This document shows positions 10,437 to 18,987 of a stretch of DNA of 64,000 bases, in pieces. The translations under genes were made by a program, and so were the position numbers. Below the pieces are notes generated by a model, which was not told where the DNA came from, did not search any database, and saw only the letters and a list, made by a program, of their open reading frames with translations. This DNA comes from CAWBLP01 sp963789495 (GTDB lineage: Bacteria; Pseudomonadota; Alphaproteobacteria; Acetobacterales; Acetobacteraceae). Location of the stretch: positions 124,001-188,000 of the forward strand of contig CAWBLP010000008.1 in the NCBI GenBank assembly GCA_963789495.1. The letters run 5' to 3'. The number at the start of each line of letters is the position of its first letter. Within the stretch, counting starts at the first letter, position 1.

Positions 10437-11029
10437 ATGGCTCGTCGCGCAACGTTGACCCGCACCACCGCCGAAACCGATATCAGCCTGACCCTGTCGC
10501 TGGACGGGTCCGGGCCAGGCGGAGATCGCCACCGGAATCGGCTTCCTCGATCATATGCTGACCGCACTGACCCGCCACGGGCTGTTCGACCTGATCGGTG
10601 CAGGCCAAGGGCGACCTGCATATCGACTTCCATCACACCACCGAGGATGTCGGCATCGTGCTCGGCCAGGCCTTCGCGCAGGCGCTGGGCGACAAGCGCG
10701 GCATCCGGCGCTTCGGCCAGGCGCTGGTGCCGATGGACGAGGCGCTGGTGGAGGCCGCGGTGGACCTGTCCGGGCGGCCGTTCCTGGCGTGGCAGATCGG
10801 CTTCGAGCGGCCCAAGATCGGCGAGATGGACACCGAGCTGTTCGAGGAATTCTTCCGCGCCTTCGCGATGAGCGGGCTGCTGACGCTGCACCTCACCCGG
10901 CGGGCCGGACACAACGCGCATCACGTGGCGGAGGCGTGCTTCAAGGCTGCGGCGCGGGCGCTGCGCATGGCGGTCGAGGCGGACCCGCGGGTGGGCGATG
11001 CAATCCCGTCCACCAAGGGGGCGCTGTGA
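10437..11029 (+). CDS. hisB: Imidazoleglycerol-phosphate dehydratase, two frameshifts
   Basis: Catalyses the dehydration of imidazole glycerol phosphate to imidazole acetol phosphate in histidine synthesis. Read across three frames the product is about 196 residues, the normal length: MARRATLTRTTAETDI, then GIGFLDHMLTALTRHGLFDL, then AKGDLHIDFHHTTEDVGIVL and RRAGHNAHHVAEACFKAAARAL. The duplicated metal-binding motifs (HHTTED and HNAHHVAE) are intact. Extra single bases lie near 10517 (GGGCC) and near 10591 (ATCGGTG). Because all catalytic residues survive on both sides, these look like sequence errors rather than decay, but see the his-region finding. First gene of the his cluster. Confidence 0.85.
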
Positions 11030-11039
11030 CGGTCTCGGG

Positions 11040-11262
11040 CCAGCAGCAGAAGCTTTGCCCCTTGACCCGATCCGAAGGCCCTGCCCCCGGAACCCCTGGC
11101 AAAGGCGGCGCCTGCGCAATCACATTCAGACAGGAATGGGGAGAGGGAAAGCGCCCCCTCCCCGCTCCAAACAGATCTGGTTCCAAGCGCCGCGCCCCTG
11201 CCGGGGTGCCGAGGGGCGGCGCCCCTCGATGGGAGTTCGGGGGCAACGCCCCCGGACGCACG
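11040..11262. repeat. Dispersed GC-rich palindromic intergenic element, copy A
   Basis: This stretch between hisB and the DUF2628 gene shares several blocks with the element at 21581-21926. Both have a CCCCTCCCC run, a CAAACxxAxxTxGGTTCCAAG core, a nested palindrome of the GAGGGGCGGCGCCCCTC type, and an end block GTTCGGGGGCAACGCCCCCG that is partly repeated in inverted orientation at the other end. It encodes nothing convincing and has the look of a non-autonomous, MITE-like or REP-like family. Confidence 0.6.
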
Positions 11263-11264
11263 TG

Positions 11265-11642
11265 ATGCGCTTCTGGACCGCCTATCTGCGCGATCGCCGT
11301 ACCCGGTGCTGATGCCGGAAGGCTTCTCCTGGGGCGCCTTGCTGTTCGGCCCGCTCTGGCTCGCCGCATACCGCGCCTGGATTCCCGCCGCGCTCGAGCC
11401 TGGCCGCCGGCATCTTCATCCTCGTCTTCACCACCGGCGACGCCGCCGCCGTCCTGCTGCTCGGCCTGGCCTTCCTGCTCGGCCTCTCCGGCCACGACCT
11501 GCGCCGCTGGTCGATACGCATGCGCGGCTACCAGTGCGCCCACGTGGTCGCCGCCCGCAGCGAATCCGAGGCTCTGGCCCGCCTGCTCGCTCGCCGCCCC
11601 GACCTGGCCGGGCGGTTCTTGCCGGCGGAGCACGCACGATGA
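11265..11642 (+). CDS. DUF2628 small membrane protein, frameshifted
   Basis: About 125 residues when read across frames: MRFWTAYLRDRR, then LMPEGFSWGALLFGPLWLAA, then GIFILVFTTGDAAAVLLLGL and LSGHDLRRWSIRMRGYQ. The EGFSWGALLFGPLW motif followed by hydrophobic helices is the DUF2628 pattern, a small inner-membrane protein of unknown function often placed near hisH in Acetobacteraceae. One base seems missing near 11303 and one extra near 11404. Its TGA overlaps the ATG of hisH (ATGA). Confidence 0.65.
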
Positions 11643-12278
11643 AGGTCGCGGTGGTGGATTACGGCAGCGGCAACCTCGCCTCCGCCTCGCGCGCCCTGGC
11701 ACTGGCCGCCGAACGCGCCGGCATCTGGCGCTGAGGTCGCGGTGACCGCCGACCCCGACTATGTCGCCGCCGCCGATCGCATCGTGCTGCCCGGCCAGGG
11801 CGCCTTCGCCGACTGCGCGCGCGGCCTGGCCGCGGTCCCGGCATGCGCGAGGCGATCGAACGCCGCCACCGCCGCCGGCACGCCGTTCTTCGGCATCTGC
11901 GTCGGCATGCAGCTGATGGCGCAGCGCGGGCTGGAGCACGAAATCACCCAGGGCTTCGGCTGGATGCAGGGCGACGTGGCGGAAATGCCGGTGCCCGGCC
12001 TGCGCCTGCCGCAGATGGGCTGGAATGCGTCTGGATTTCCGCCCGGGCGCGCACCAACTGCTGGAGGGGCTGACCCCGGGCGACCATGTGTATTTCGTGC
12101 ATAGCTACGCGCTGGTGGAAGCGGACCCGGCAGCAGGTGATCGCCACCACCGATTATGGCGGCCCGGTCGTCGCCTTCGTCGCCGCCGGCAACCGCTGCC
12201 GGCACCCAGTTCCATGTCGAAAAAAGCCAGGAGGTCGGCATTCGCATCCTGACCAACTTCCTGCGCTGGCGGCCCTGA
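11639..12278 (+). CDS. hisH: Imidazole glycerol phosphate synthase, glutaminase subunit, multiple frameshifts
   Basis: Class I glutamine amidotransferase subunit that supplies ammonia to HisF. It begins MKVAVVDYGSGNLASASRAL, has the oxyanion-loop region VLPGQGAFADC, the nucleophile motif FFGICVGMQLMAQRG with catalytic Cys, and the His-x-Glu pair in TQFHVEKSQEVG near the end. The corrected length is about 211 residues, which is normal. Single-base insertions are inferred near 11725, 12030, 12134 and 12197, plus a compensating deletion/insertion pair at about 11842-11863. Catalytic residues are all present. Confidence 0.8.
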
Positions 12279-12281
12279 GCG

Positions 12282-12916
12282 ATGTCCGACACGACTGGAC
12301 TCAGGCCGAACCGGAGCTGCTGGTCGAACGGCTGACCGAATTCACCGAGCGACGACCTGCACGCGCTGTGCGAGGCGACCGACGCGGCGATCATCGACGG
12401 CGGCGGCTTCGGCTGGGTCAACCCGCCCGGCCGGCTGGCGCTGGAAACCTATTTCCGCGGCGTGCTGCTGGTGCCGGAGCGCGAACTGTTCGTCGCCCGC
12501 CTGAACGGCGCGATCGTCGGCTCCGCCCATCTGGTCCGCCCGCCGCGCAACAATGAGGCGCAGGCCTTCGCCGCGCACCTGATGCACTCGTTCATCGCGC
12601 CCTATGCCCGCGGCCACGGCCTGGCGCGGCTGCTGATCCTGGCGGTGGAGGAACGCGCACGCGAACTGGGCTATCACGTGCTGAACCTGGACGTGCGGGA
12701 GACGCAGGACGCCGCGATCCGGCTGTACGAGTCGCCTGGGCTATGAGCGCTGGGGCGTGCACCCGGAATACGCGCATGGTGCGCGGCACGGTGGTGCGCG
12801 GCTACTACTACTACAAGCGGTTGCGCAACGAAAGAACCAGGCGAACAGAGGCGCCTCCGTGGGAGATGGGAGGCGGCGAGGCCGGGGAACCGCAGATCCA
12901 ACGTGATGCCGCCTGA
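12282..12916 (+). CDS. GNAT-family N-acetyltransferase, multiple frameshifts
   Basis: Pieces from three frames join into a GNAT fold protein of about 205 residues. They are ELLVERLTEFTE, LHALCEATDAAIIDGGGFGW, GVLLVPERELFVARLNGAIV with GSAHLV, the acetyl-CoA loop region IAPYARGHGLARLLILAVEE (Q/RxxGxG/A type) and LNLDVRETQDAAIRLYES. Extra bases are inferred near 12346, 12733 and 12771, and another near the start. Substrate unknown. It sits inside the his cluster between hisH and hisA, and its end overlaps the hisA start. Confidence 0.65.
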
Positions 12917-13647
12917 AAGCTTATCCCGGCGATCGACCTGAAGGACGGCCAGTGCGTCCGCCTGCGGCGTGGCGAGATGGACCAGGCCACGGTGTATTCC
13001 GCCGATCCCGCCGCACAGGCGCGAAGCCTGGCAGGACGCCGGGTTCGCCTGGCTGCACGTGGTCGATCTGAACGGCGCCTTCGCCGGCCACCCGGTGAAC
13101 GACGCCGCGGTGCGGGCGATCCTGGCCGCCGTGACCCTGCCGGTGCAGCTGGGCGGCGGCATCCGCGACCTGCCGCGCATCGCCGCCTGGCTGGAGGCCG
13201 GGGTGCACCGCGTCATCCTGGGCAGCGCTGCGGCGAAGAACCCGCCACTGGTGATCGAGAGCCTGCCGACAGCTTCCCCGGCCGCATCGCCGTCGGCATC
13301 GACGCGCGCGACGGGTTCGTCGCCACCGAAGGCTGGGCGGAGACCTCCACCATTGCCGGCGGCCGATCTCGCGCTGCGCTTCGAGGACGCCGGCGTCGCG
13401 GCCGATCATCTACACCGATATCGGCCGCGACGGCATGCTGACCGGGCTGAACCTGGAGCAGACCGTGGCACTGGCGCGGCGGGTCACGACGCCGGTGATC
13501 GCCTCCGGCGGCGTGGGCAGCCTGGCGGACCTGCCGGCGCTGCGGGCCGCCGCCGAGGGCACGCGGATCGAGGGGGTGATCGTCGGCCGCGCGCTGTATG
13601 ACGGCCGGGTGCAGCCCGCCGCGGCGCTGGCGGCGCTGGCGGATTAG
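12906..13647 (+). CDS. hisA: Phosphoribosylformimino-5-aminoimidazole carboxamide ribotide isomerase, multiple frameshifts
   Basis: A (beta/alpha)8 isomerase that opens the ribose ring of ProFAR. Recognisable stretches in order are KLIPAIDLKDGQCVRLRRGE (catalytic Asp), WLHVVDLNGAF, VQLGGGIRDLP, RVILGSAAAKNP, VGIDARDGFVATEGW, TDIGRDGMLTGLN and the phosphate-binding VIASGGVGSLADL. Corrected length is about 245 residues. Single-base insertions are inferred near 13029, 13257, 13272, 13361 and 13400, plus a missing base close to the start. The exact start is uncertain for that reason; ATG 12906 is the nearest. Confidence 0.8.
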
Positions 13648-13664
13648 CCGAACCCGGGCCCGGC

Positions 13665-13690
13665 ACGCGGGTCGGCTGGCAGACCCGCGT
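13665..13690. terminator. Convergent hairpin between hisA and the M19 peptidase gene
   Basis: A perfect 9-bp inverted repeat (ACGCGGGTC / GACCCGCGT, 8-nt loop) lies between two genes that converge, just past the hisA stop and touching the stop of the minus-strand peptidase gene. It could serve as terminator for both. Confidence 0.6.
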
Positions 13691-15021
13691 CAGGATGCCG
13701 ACGCCATGCTGGCGGCGAACACGCGGGCATAGTTGCCGCCAAGCAGCTTGCGGACGTCATCCGGCGCGAAACCGGCGGCCAGTAGCGCGGCCGTCAGCTC
13801 CGGCAGTTGGGCATAGCTGTCGAAGGTCGCCGCACCGACCAGCCCCATCATATCCGTGCCGAGGCCGACATGGTCGATCCCGACCACGGCCACTATGCGC
13901 GCCATGGCGCCCGCCAGCGCGGCCATGTCGGGGAACAGGGCGGCGACCGGCCAGATGCCGATCACCCCGCCGGTCCCGGCCACCAGCCTGGCGTGCTCAG
14001 GCGTGATCAGCCGTGTGAACGGGCGCGGGCGGGTTGTGAGCGAGGTGTGCGACAGCACCAGCGGTGTGGTTGTCACCGAAGCGGCGCGCCGCACCATATC
14101 CAGGGTCCCGTGCGCTACGTCCACCACGATGCCGAGCTTGTTACAGCGACGGATCACTTCGGCACCGGTATCGGTCAAGCCGCCATGAACCGGCTCCTCA
14201 GTCTGGATGTCGCCCAGTTCGTTCACGCGATAATGCGTGAGCTGAAGATGACGCAGCTGCCAGCGCCGATAGGCTTCATCGACCCGGTCCGGATTGCCTT
14301 CGAGGAAATCACCCCCCTCGGCAGCGACCACGACGCCCGGGCGATCGGGGCGGGCGGCGTGCAGCCCCGCCGTATCGGTCACGATCGTCAGCGACTGCGT
14401 GCTTGCCAGAGTATGCAGGCGCGAGAAGCCCCGCTGGGCGTAGGCGTACAGCTCTCCCGGCGCCGGATCTCGATAGGGGCGGATGCGATGATCGGCCATG
14501 ACGCGGTGAGTGGGCGAATCCGACACGATGGCGAGACATGCGACAGCCAACCCGCCCTGCCGCATCGGTTCGGCGACCGGGGTAAAGGTGGCCGCCGATC
14601 GGACATGCAGCAGTTTCCCGGCATGCGAGTGCAGATCCACCGTGGTGGCCTGCGCCATGACGGCTTTGGCATCCGTCTCCGGGGACGCCGCCGCCAGGCA
14701 CAGCAGCGGTGCCGCACCCAGCACCGTCCGCCGACCGAGGCCGGGCTGCGCGCGGCGCGCATTGTCCAGACGCCAGCCGCCTTCCGGCCCGCGAAGCTCA
14801 CCTTCGAGGACGATCGGACCGTTGGCGAGCGGCGCCGCCGGTGACACCGACACAAGCGCGGCGAGGGCGCGGGGCAGGCATCCCGGGCAACAGGGCGGTT
14901 CGGCCACCAGCACGCCGGAACCGGCCAGGCGCGTGCGGGAGAACCAGCCCGACACCCGAACGCTGCGATCGACAAAGGCGGCCGCGCGCCCGTTCGCCAG
15001 ATCCCGCCAATCGAGTTGCAT
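13690..15021 (-). CDS. M19 (membrane/renal dipeptidase-like) peptidase with N-terminal OB-like domain and internal Tat-like signal
   Basis: 443 residues from the ATG at 15021, which is preceded by AGAAGGA at good spacing; an in-frame upstream extension has no such site. The catalytic domain (from about residue 125) shows DLHSHAGK, AAEGGDF with the bridging Glu, LTHYRVNELGD, VDVAHGT and LSHTSL, and ends with GIDHVGLGTDMMG, the metal site pattern of zinc dipeptidases. Residues 1-90 look like a separate small domain (VRVSGWF and VAEPPCCPGCLP). Between the two is GLGRRTVLGAAPLLCLAAAS, a twin-arginine-type signal, oddly internal. No frameshift. It interrupts the his cluster on the opposite strand. 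Confidence 0.75.
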   Translation of the reverse strand: MQLDWRDLANGRAAAFVDRSVRVSGWFSRTRLAGSGVLVAEPPCCPGCLPRALAALVSVSPAAPLANGPIVLEGELRGPEGGWRLDNARRAQPGLGRRTVLGAAPLLCLAAASPETDAKAVMAQATTVDLHSHAGKLLHVRSAATFTPVAEPMRQGGLAVACLAIVSDSPTHRVMADHRIRPYRDPAPGELYAYAQRGFSRLHTLASTQSLTIVTDTAGLHAARPDRPGVVVAAEGGDFLEGNPDRVDEAYRRWQLRHLQLTHYRVNELGDIQTEEPVHGGLTDTGAEVIRRCNKLGIVVDVAHGTLDMVRRAASVTTTPLVLSHTSLTTRPRPFTRLITPEHARLVAGTGGVIGIWPVAALFPDMAALAGAMARIVAVVGIDHVGLGTDMMGLVGAATFDSYAQLPELTAALLAAGFAPDDVRKLLGGNYARVFAASMASAS

Positions 15022-15381
15022 CGGATGGGTCCTTCTGACCTCGGCGCCACGATCGGCGTCGAGTCTATCGCACCGACGGTAACGTTGTGTGTCCGATGCA
15101 CGCGGACGGGGTTGTCCGGCGGGTACCCGCGGTTCCGGCATGCGCCCGCTCCGCCCGGGGCAGCCGTGGCGGTCGGCAGTCCCGCCCACGCGGCGAGTCG
15201 GGATTCCATGGCGCGGTGACGAATCGGGCCAGGGGCGAGACCGGCAGGCAGAGCTTCGCCGCTGAACGGCAATGCAGGGCCGACAACATCGCCGGTCATC
15301 TGCTCCGCGTCATGCCACGCTCCGTTCAGGCACGTCCGCAACGCTTGCCATGACCATGCCCCCAAGTGTCTAAAAGTCGGC
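15022..15381. other. Divergent intergenic region between the peptidase gene and hisF
   Basis: No gene supported; the short overlapping frames have no family resemblance. It must contain a promoter for hisF-hisE-HIT, separated from hisB-hisA by the inverted peptidase gene, and one for the peptidase. Confidence 0.4.
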
Positions 15382-16156
15382 ATGTTGAAACTGCGTGTCA
15401 TCCCCTGCCTGGACGTGAAGGACGGACGCGTGGTCAAAGGCGTCAACTTCGTCTCGTTGCGCGACGCCGGCGATCCTGTGGAGCAGGCGGCGGTATACGA
15501 CGCCGCCGGCGCCGATGAGCTGTGCTTCCTCGACATCACCGCCAGCCACGAGAACCGCGACACCATCCTGGATGTCGTGTCGCGTACCGCCGCGCGCGTG
15601 TTCCTGCCGCTGACGGTGGGCGGCGGCATCCGCTCCACCGAGGACATGCGCCGCCTGCTGCTGGCCGGCACCGACAAATGCAGCGTCAACTCCGCCGCCG
15701 TCGAACGGCCCGAGCTGGTGCGCGAGGCGGCGCAGAAATTCGGCAGCCAATGCGTGGTGGTGGCGGTGGACGCCAAGCAGACCGGCCCGGAACGGTGGGA
15801 GGTGTTCACCCATGGCGGGCGACGTCCCACCGGCATCGACGCCATCACCTGGTGCCGTCAGGTGGTCGCGCTGGGCGCGGGTGAGATCCTGCTGACCAGC
15901 ATGGATCGTGACGGCACCGGCCAGGGCTTCGACCTGCCGCTGCTGCGCGCGGCCTGCGGCGCGGTGCGGGTGCCGGTGATCGCCTCGGGTGGCGTCGGCA
16001 CGCTGCAGCATTTCGTGGAGGGCGCTCAGGCCGGCGCCACCGGACTGCTGGCCGCCAGCGTGTTCCATTTCGGCACGCTTCACGATCGCGCAGGTGAAGA
16101 GCCGCACTCGATGCCGCCGGCCTGCCGGTGCGGCCTGCCGCTGGCGGGCGGCCTGA
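15382..16156 (+). CDS. hisF: Imidazole glycerol phosphate synthase, cyclase subunit, C-terminal frameshifts
   Basis: MLKLRVIPCLDVKDGRVVKG opens the HisF barrel with the catalytic Asp. TVGGGIRSTEDMRRLL, CSVNSAAVERPEL, ILLTSMDRDGTGQGFD (second catalytic Asp) and VPVIASGGVGTLQHF follow with no break. The last 25 codons are disturbed: an extra C near 16079 breaks FGTFTIAQVKSR, and a further indel pair follows near 16112. Corrected length is about 257 residues, normal for HisF. With HisH it makes IGP and AICAR. Own promoter likely, since the upstream gene is on the other strand. Confidence 0.87.
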
Positions 16157-16162
16157 GGCGCC

Positions 16163-16686
16163 ATGGCGAAAACTCCGAAGAAGGATCCGGCCAAGCGCGA
16201 CCCGCTGATCGCGCGGGCCAAGAAGACGCTGAAGCCGAAGAAGCAGCGCAAGCCACGCAAGCCGCTGCGCGCCGCGCTGCCCATCGAAGCGCCGCGCCCG
16301 CCGCCACCGCTGGCGCTCGGCCCCGGCGCGGATGTGCTGGACCGGCTGTGGTCCGTGGTGATGAGCCGGCGGGACGCCGACTCCCGCCGTCAGCCACTCG
16401 GCACGGCTGCTGTCGCGCGGCACGGCCAAGGTCGCCCAGAAGTTCGGCGAGGAGGCGGTGGAATGCCTGATCGAAGTGCGTCGCCGGCAACCAGGACGCC
16501 GTGGTGGCCGAGAGCGCCGACGTGCTCTACCACCTGATCGTGCTGTGGGTGTCCGCCGGCGTGACGCCCGACCAGGTCTGGGCTGAGCTGAAACGCCGCG
16601 AAGGCATCAGCGGCATCGCCGAAAAGGCCTCGCGTGCCCGGGATCTGCCGGTTGCCTTCGGGCTGGGGACGACGAAAATTCCCTGA
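16163..16686 (+). CDS. hisE: Phosphoribosyl-ATP diphosphatase with basic N-terminal extension, frameshifted
   Basis: The HisE domain is read as DVLDRLWSVVMSRRDADS, SARLLSRGTAKVAQKFGEEA, VECLIEV and VAESADVLYHLIVLWVSAGV, with the Glu/Asp metal ligands of the MazG-like fold (GEEAVE and ESADVLYH). It hydrolyses PR-ATP to PR-AMP. Extra bases are inferred near 16389 and 16477. The frame from ATG 16163 adds about 55 residues rich in Lys, Pro and Arg (KKDPAKRDPLIARAKKTLKP) before the domain; typical HisE is about 95-110 residues, so either the extension is real or the true start lies further in. Confidence 0.75.
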
Positions 16687-16725
16687 ACGCGAGCGCAGGA
16701 GACGGCGCCATGCCGGTGAACGGGC

Positions 16726-17087
16726 ATGCCCCCCTATGACGACAGCAACATCTTCGCCCGCATCCTGCGCGGCGAGATCCCCTGCAAGCAAGGTCTACGA
16801 GGATGCCTGGGCGCTGGCCTTCCACGACATCGCGCCGCAGGCGCCGCTGCATGTGCTGGTGATCCCGAAGGGGAAGTACTGCTCCTTCGCCGATTTCAGC
16901 GCGACCGCATCGGACGCGGAGATTTCCGGCTTCATGCGCGCGGTCGGCACGGTGGCGAAGCAGCTCGGCATGGAGACGGACGGCTACCGGCTGCTCGCCA
17001 ATATGGGGCGTACATGGCGGCCAGGAAGTGCCGCATTTCCACGTGCATCTGTTCGCCGGCCGACCGCTGGGGCGGATGCTGGGCTGA
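16726..17087 (+). CDS. HIT-family (HINT-like) nucleotide hydrolase, frameshifted
   Basis: About 119 residues, standard for HINT proteins. MPPYDDSNIFARILRGEIPC is the typical opening, AWALAFHDIAPQAPLHVLVI with IPKG is the core, and the histidine triad reads GGQEVPHFHVHLFAGRPLG. Members hydrolyse nucleoside phosphoramidates and acyl adenylates. Extra single bases near 16787 and 17010 split the gene into three frames. It closes the hisF-hisE group; HIT genes often follow hisE in alphaproteobacteria. Confidence 0.78.
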
Positions 17088-17145
17088 CCCTGGCGGCGCT
17101 GCCGGCCGGATCCGGGTCCGGCTGGTCCCGGCATCGCACGGCCGA

Positions 17146-17565
17146 CTACAGCAGCGGGGAAACACCGCCGACCCGCTCCTTCATGTGTTCGTCGGGCGTC
17201 TTTGCGCCGGGCATGTTTCCGCCGGGCATGTTTCCGCCGGGCATGTTTCCGTCGGGAATGTTTCCGTCGGGAATGTTTCCGTCGGGCATGTTTCCGTCGG
17301 GTGGCTGCGCCGCGCCAAGCCGCTGGGCACAGATGTGCCACCGCTCATGCCTGCGGGTGCCGATCCCGGAGGCGTTGCTGGTTTGGTTGCCGTCGCACAC
17401 CAGGGTGTTCTCAGGGTCCTGATAGCCGAACGTGGTGCGTTCAGCAGATCCGGCCCGCGTTGACCCTCCGGCAGACCCCATTGGCTCGATAGGAGACACC
17501 AGGCGGTGGTTGTTGGCACCCGAACCGACGCCGAACATGCAGCCGGACAGGCGCGCGGTGATCAT
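17146..17565 (-). CDS. Hypothetical protein with C-terminal pentapeptide (PDGNM/PGGNM) repeats
   Basis: The frame has the GC-rich third positions of genuine genes here and sits directly downstream of the MetE-like gene on the same strand. Reading from ATG 17565 gives 139 residues (MITARLSGCMFGVGSGANNH); a GTG about 30 nt upstream is an alternative start. The last third holds seven units of a five-residue repeat, PDGNMPDGNIPDGN then PGGNMPGGNM, encoded by a 15-nt tandem repeat, followed by AKTPDEHMKERVGGV. No signal peptide is clear and I do not recognise the family. The plus-strand reading of the repeat is less gene-like. Confidence 0.42.
   Translation of the reverse strand: MITARLSGCMFGVGSGANNHRLVSPIEPMGSAGGSTRAGSAERTTFGYQDPENTLVCDGNQTSNASGIGTRRHERWHICAQRLGAAQPPDGNMPDGNIPDGNIPDGNMPGGNMPGGNMPGAKTPDEHMKERVGGVSPLL
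17194..17298. repeat. 15-bp tandem repeat, seven units
   Basis: Seven head-to-tail copies of GGGCATGTTTCCGCC. The first is degenerate and the later ones carry C-to-A or C-to-T changes. The period is five codons, so copy-number change would keep the minus-strand frame, a hallmark of a size-variable coding minisatellite. Confidence 0.9.
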
Positions 17566-17615
17566 CGGGTCCGGACCGGTGCTCCCCGCCGCCACATTGC
17601 CGGAATCCGAGCTGT

Positions 17616-18764
17616 CTACACCCCGCCCCAGACCTCCTGCGCGACTTCGACGCACAGCCGCAGCTTGGCCCACTGCTCATCCTCGGTCAGCAGATTGCCC
17701 TCCTCGGTGCTGGCGAAGCCGCATTGCGGTGACAGCGCCAGTTGCTCCAGCGGCAGGTATTTGCTGGCCGCGTCGATCCGCCGTTTCAGCTCGTCCTTGG
17801 TCTCCAGCGCACCGGTCTTCGACGTCACCAGCCCCAGCACCACCATCTTCGGCCCGCGCGGCACGAAGCGCAGCGGTTCGAACCCGCCGGCGCGCTCACT
17901 ATCGTATTCCATGAAATACGCGTCGGCATTGATCCGGTTGAACAGCACCTCCGCCACCGGCTCGTAACCGCCGGTCGCCACGAAGGTGGAGCGGAAATTG
18001 CCGCGACACAAATGCATGCTGATCGCCATGCCCTCCGGCCGCCCGGCGATCGCGGTGTTCAGCAGATCGGCGTAGATCGACAGCAGATTATCCACATGTT
18101 CGCCGCGCGCCTTCAGGCTCTCGATCTGCTCCGGATCGCACAGATAGGCGATATTCACCTCATCGAGCTGCAGATAGCGGCATCCCGCTGCCCCGAACGC
18201 CGCCACCGCCTTCTGGTAGGCGCCGCCGAGATCGGCAAAGAACCCGTCCAGGTCGGGATAGGTCTTCGCGTCGATGGCCCGCCGCCCGCCACGGAAATGC
18301 ACCACCGAGGGCGACGGGATCGTCATCTTCGGCATCGCCGTCGCCACCTGGCCCGCCAGGAACCGGTAGTGGTCCAGCATGACCGGCTGCGACCAGCCGA
18401 TACGGCCGGTCACCCGCAACGCATGCGGCAGCGGCACGCCGCCCTTGAACTGGATCTTCTGCTCCGGCTCGTACAGCTCCACGCCGTCCAGCCCGGACAC
18501 GAAGTCGTAATGCCAATAGGCCCGCCGATACTCGCCGTCAGTGGCCGCGCGCAGCCCGAGCTCCTCCTGCTTGCGGATCGCGGCGACAATGCTGCGATCC
18601 TCCACCTCCCGCAGCGCATCGGCCGTCAGCGTGCCAGCCTTCCAGGCCGCGCGCGCCTGCTGCAGCGCCGGCGGGCGCAGCAGGCTGCCGACATGGTCGG
18701 CACGGAATGGCGGGCGGTCCCTTGCCGCGGCCAGGCCACTGGACTGGGTGGTGGAATTGGACAT
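17616..18764 (-). CDS. Cobalamin-independent methionine synthase C-terminal-domain-like methyltransferase
   Basis: 382 residues from the ATG at 18764. It corresponds to the catalytic C-terminal half of MetE without the N-terminal domain. Visible are RADHVGSLLRP, DGEYRRAYWHYDFVSGLDGV, and the zinc ligands as MHLCRGN (His-x-Cys), MEYDSERAG (Glu) and SPQCGFAS (Cys). ASTEEGNLLTEDEQWAKLRL is the family's tail. Such stand-alone proteins (UROD/MetE-like superfamily) transfer methyl groups to thiols; the methyl donor and acceptor here are unknown. It is divergent from hpnN across a 223-nt gap. No frameshift. Confidence 0.83.
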   Translation of the reverse strand: MSNSTTQSSGLAAARDRPPFRADHVGSLLRPPALQQARAAWKAGTLTADALREVEDRSIVAAIRKQEELGLRAATDGEYRRAYWHYDFVSGLDGVELYEPEQKIQFKGGVPLPHALRVTGRIGWSQPVMLDHYRFLAGQVATAMPKMTIPSPSVVHFRGGRRAIDAKTYPDLDGFFADLGGAYQKAVAAFGAAGCRYLQLDEVNIAYLCDPEQIESLKARGEHVDNLLSIYADLLNTAIAGRPEGMAISMHLCRGNFRSTFVATGGYEPVAEVLFNRINADAYFMEYDSERAGGFEPLRFVPRGPKMVVLGLVTSKTGALETKDELKRRIDAASKYLPLEQLALSPQCGFASTEEGNLLTEDEQWAKLRLCVEVAQEVWGGV

Positions 18765-18987
18765 GGCAGACGCCTCCTCACTGCTGGCAAGCCTGTTTTC
18801 GCGCGGGCGGGATGGCTGGTCAAAGCGCCGGCGCACCGCCTCGCTTGCATCCGGCCGGCGCGCCCGGGCATGGCTGGCCGGCATTGGCACCAGGGATCGC
18901 CACCCAATGTGGGAGGCGCGCCCGCCACATGGACCCATCGAGGCGGAGCGACTATCACACCCCGCCCCATCCGAGACACCCTGACCG

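Noticed and set aside
17194..17298. Possible CRISPR or iteron array
   Set aside because: 15-bp head-to-tail units without spacers and no replication gene nearby; better explained as a coding minisatellite.
16607..17341. Minus-strand frame with a repeated RRKHARRKHS pattern
   Set aside because: It arises from the 15-bp tandem repeat read in another frame and overlaps the HIT gene antisense; no gene-like composition.
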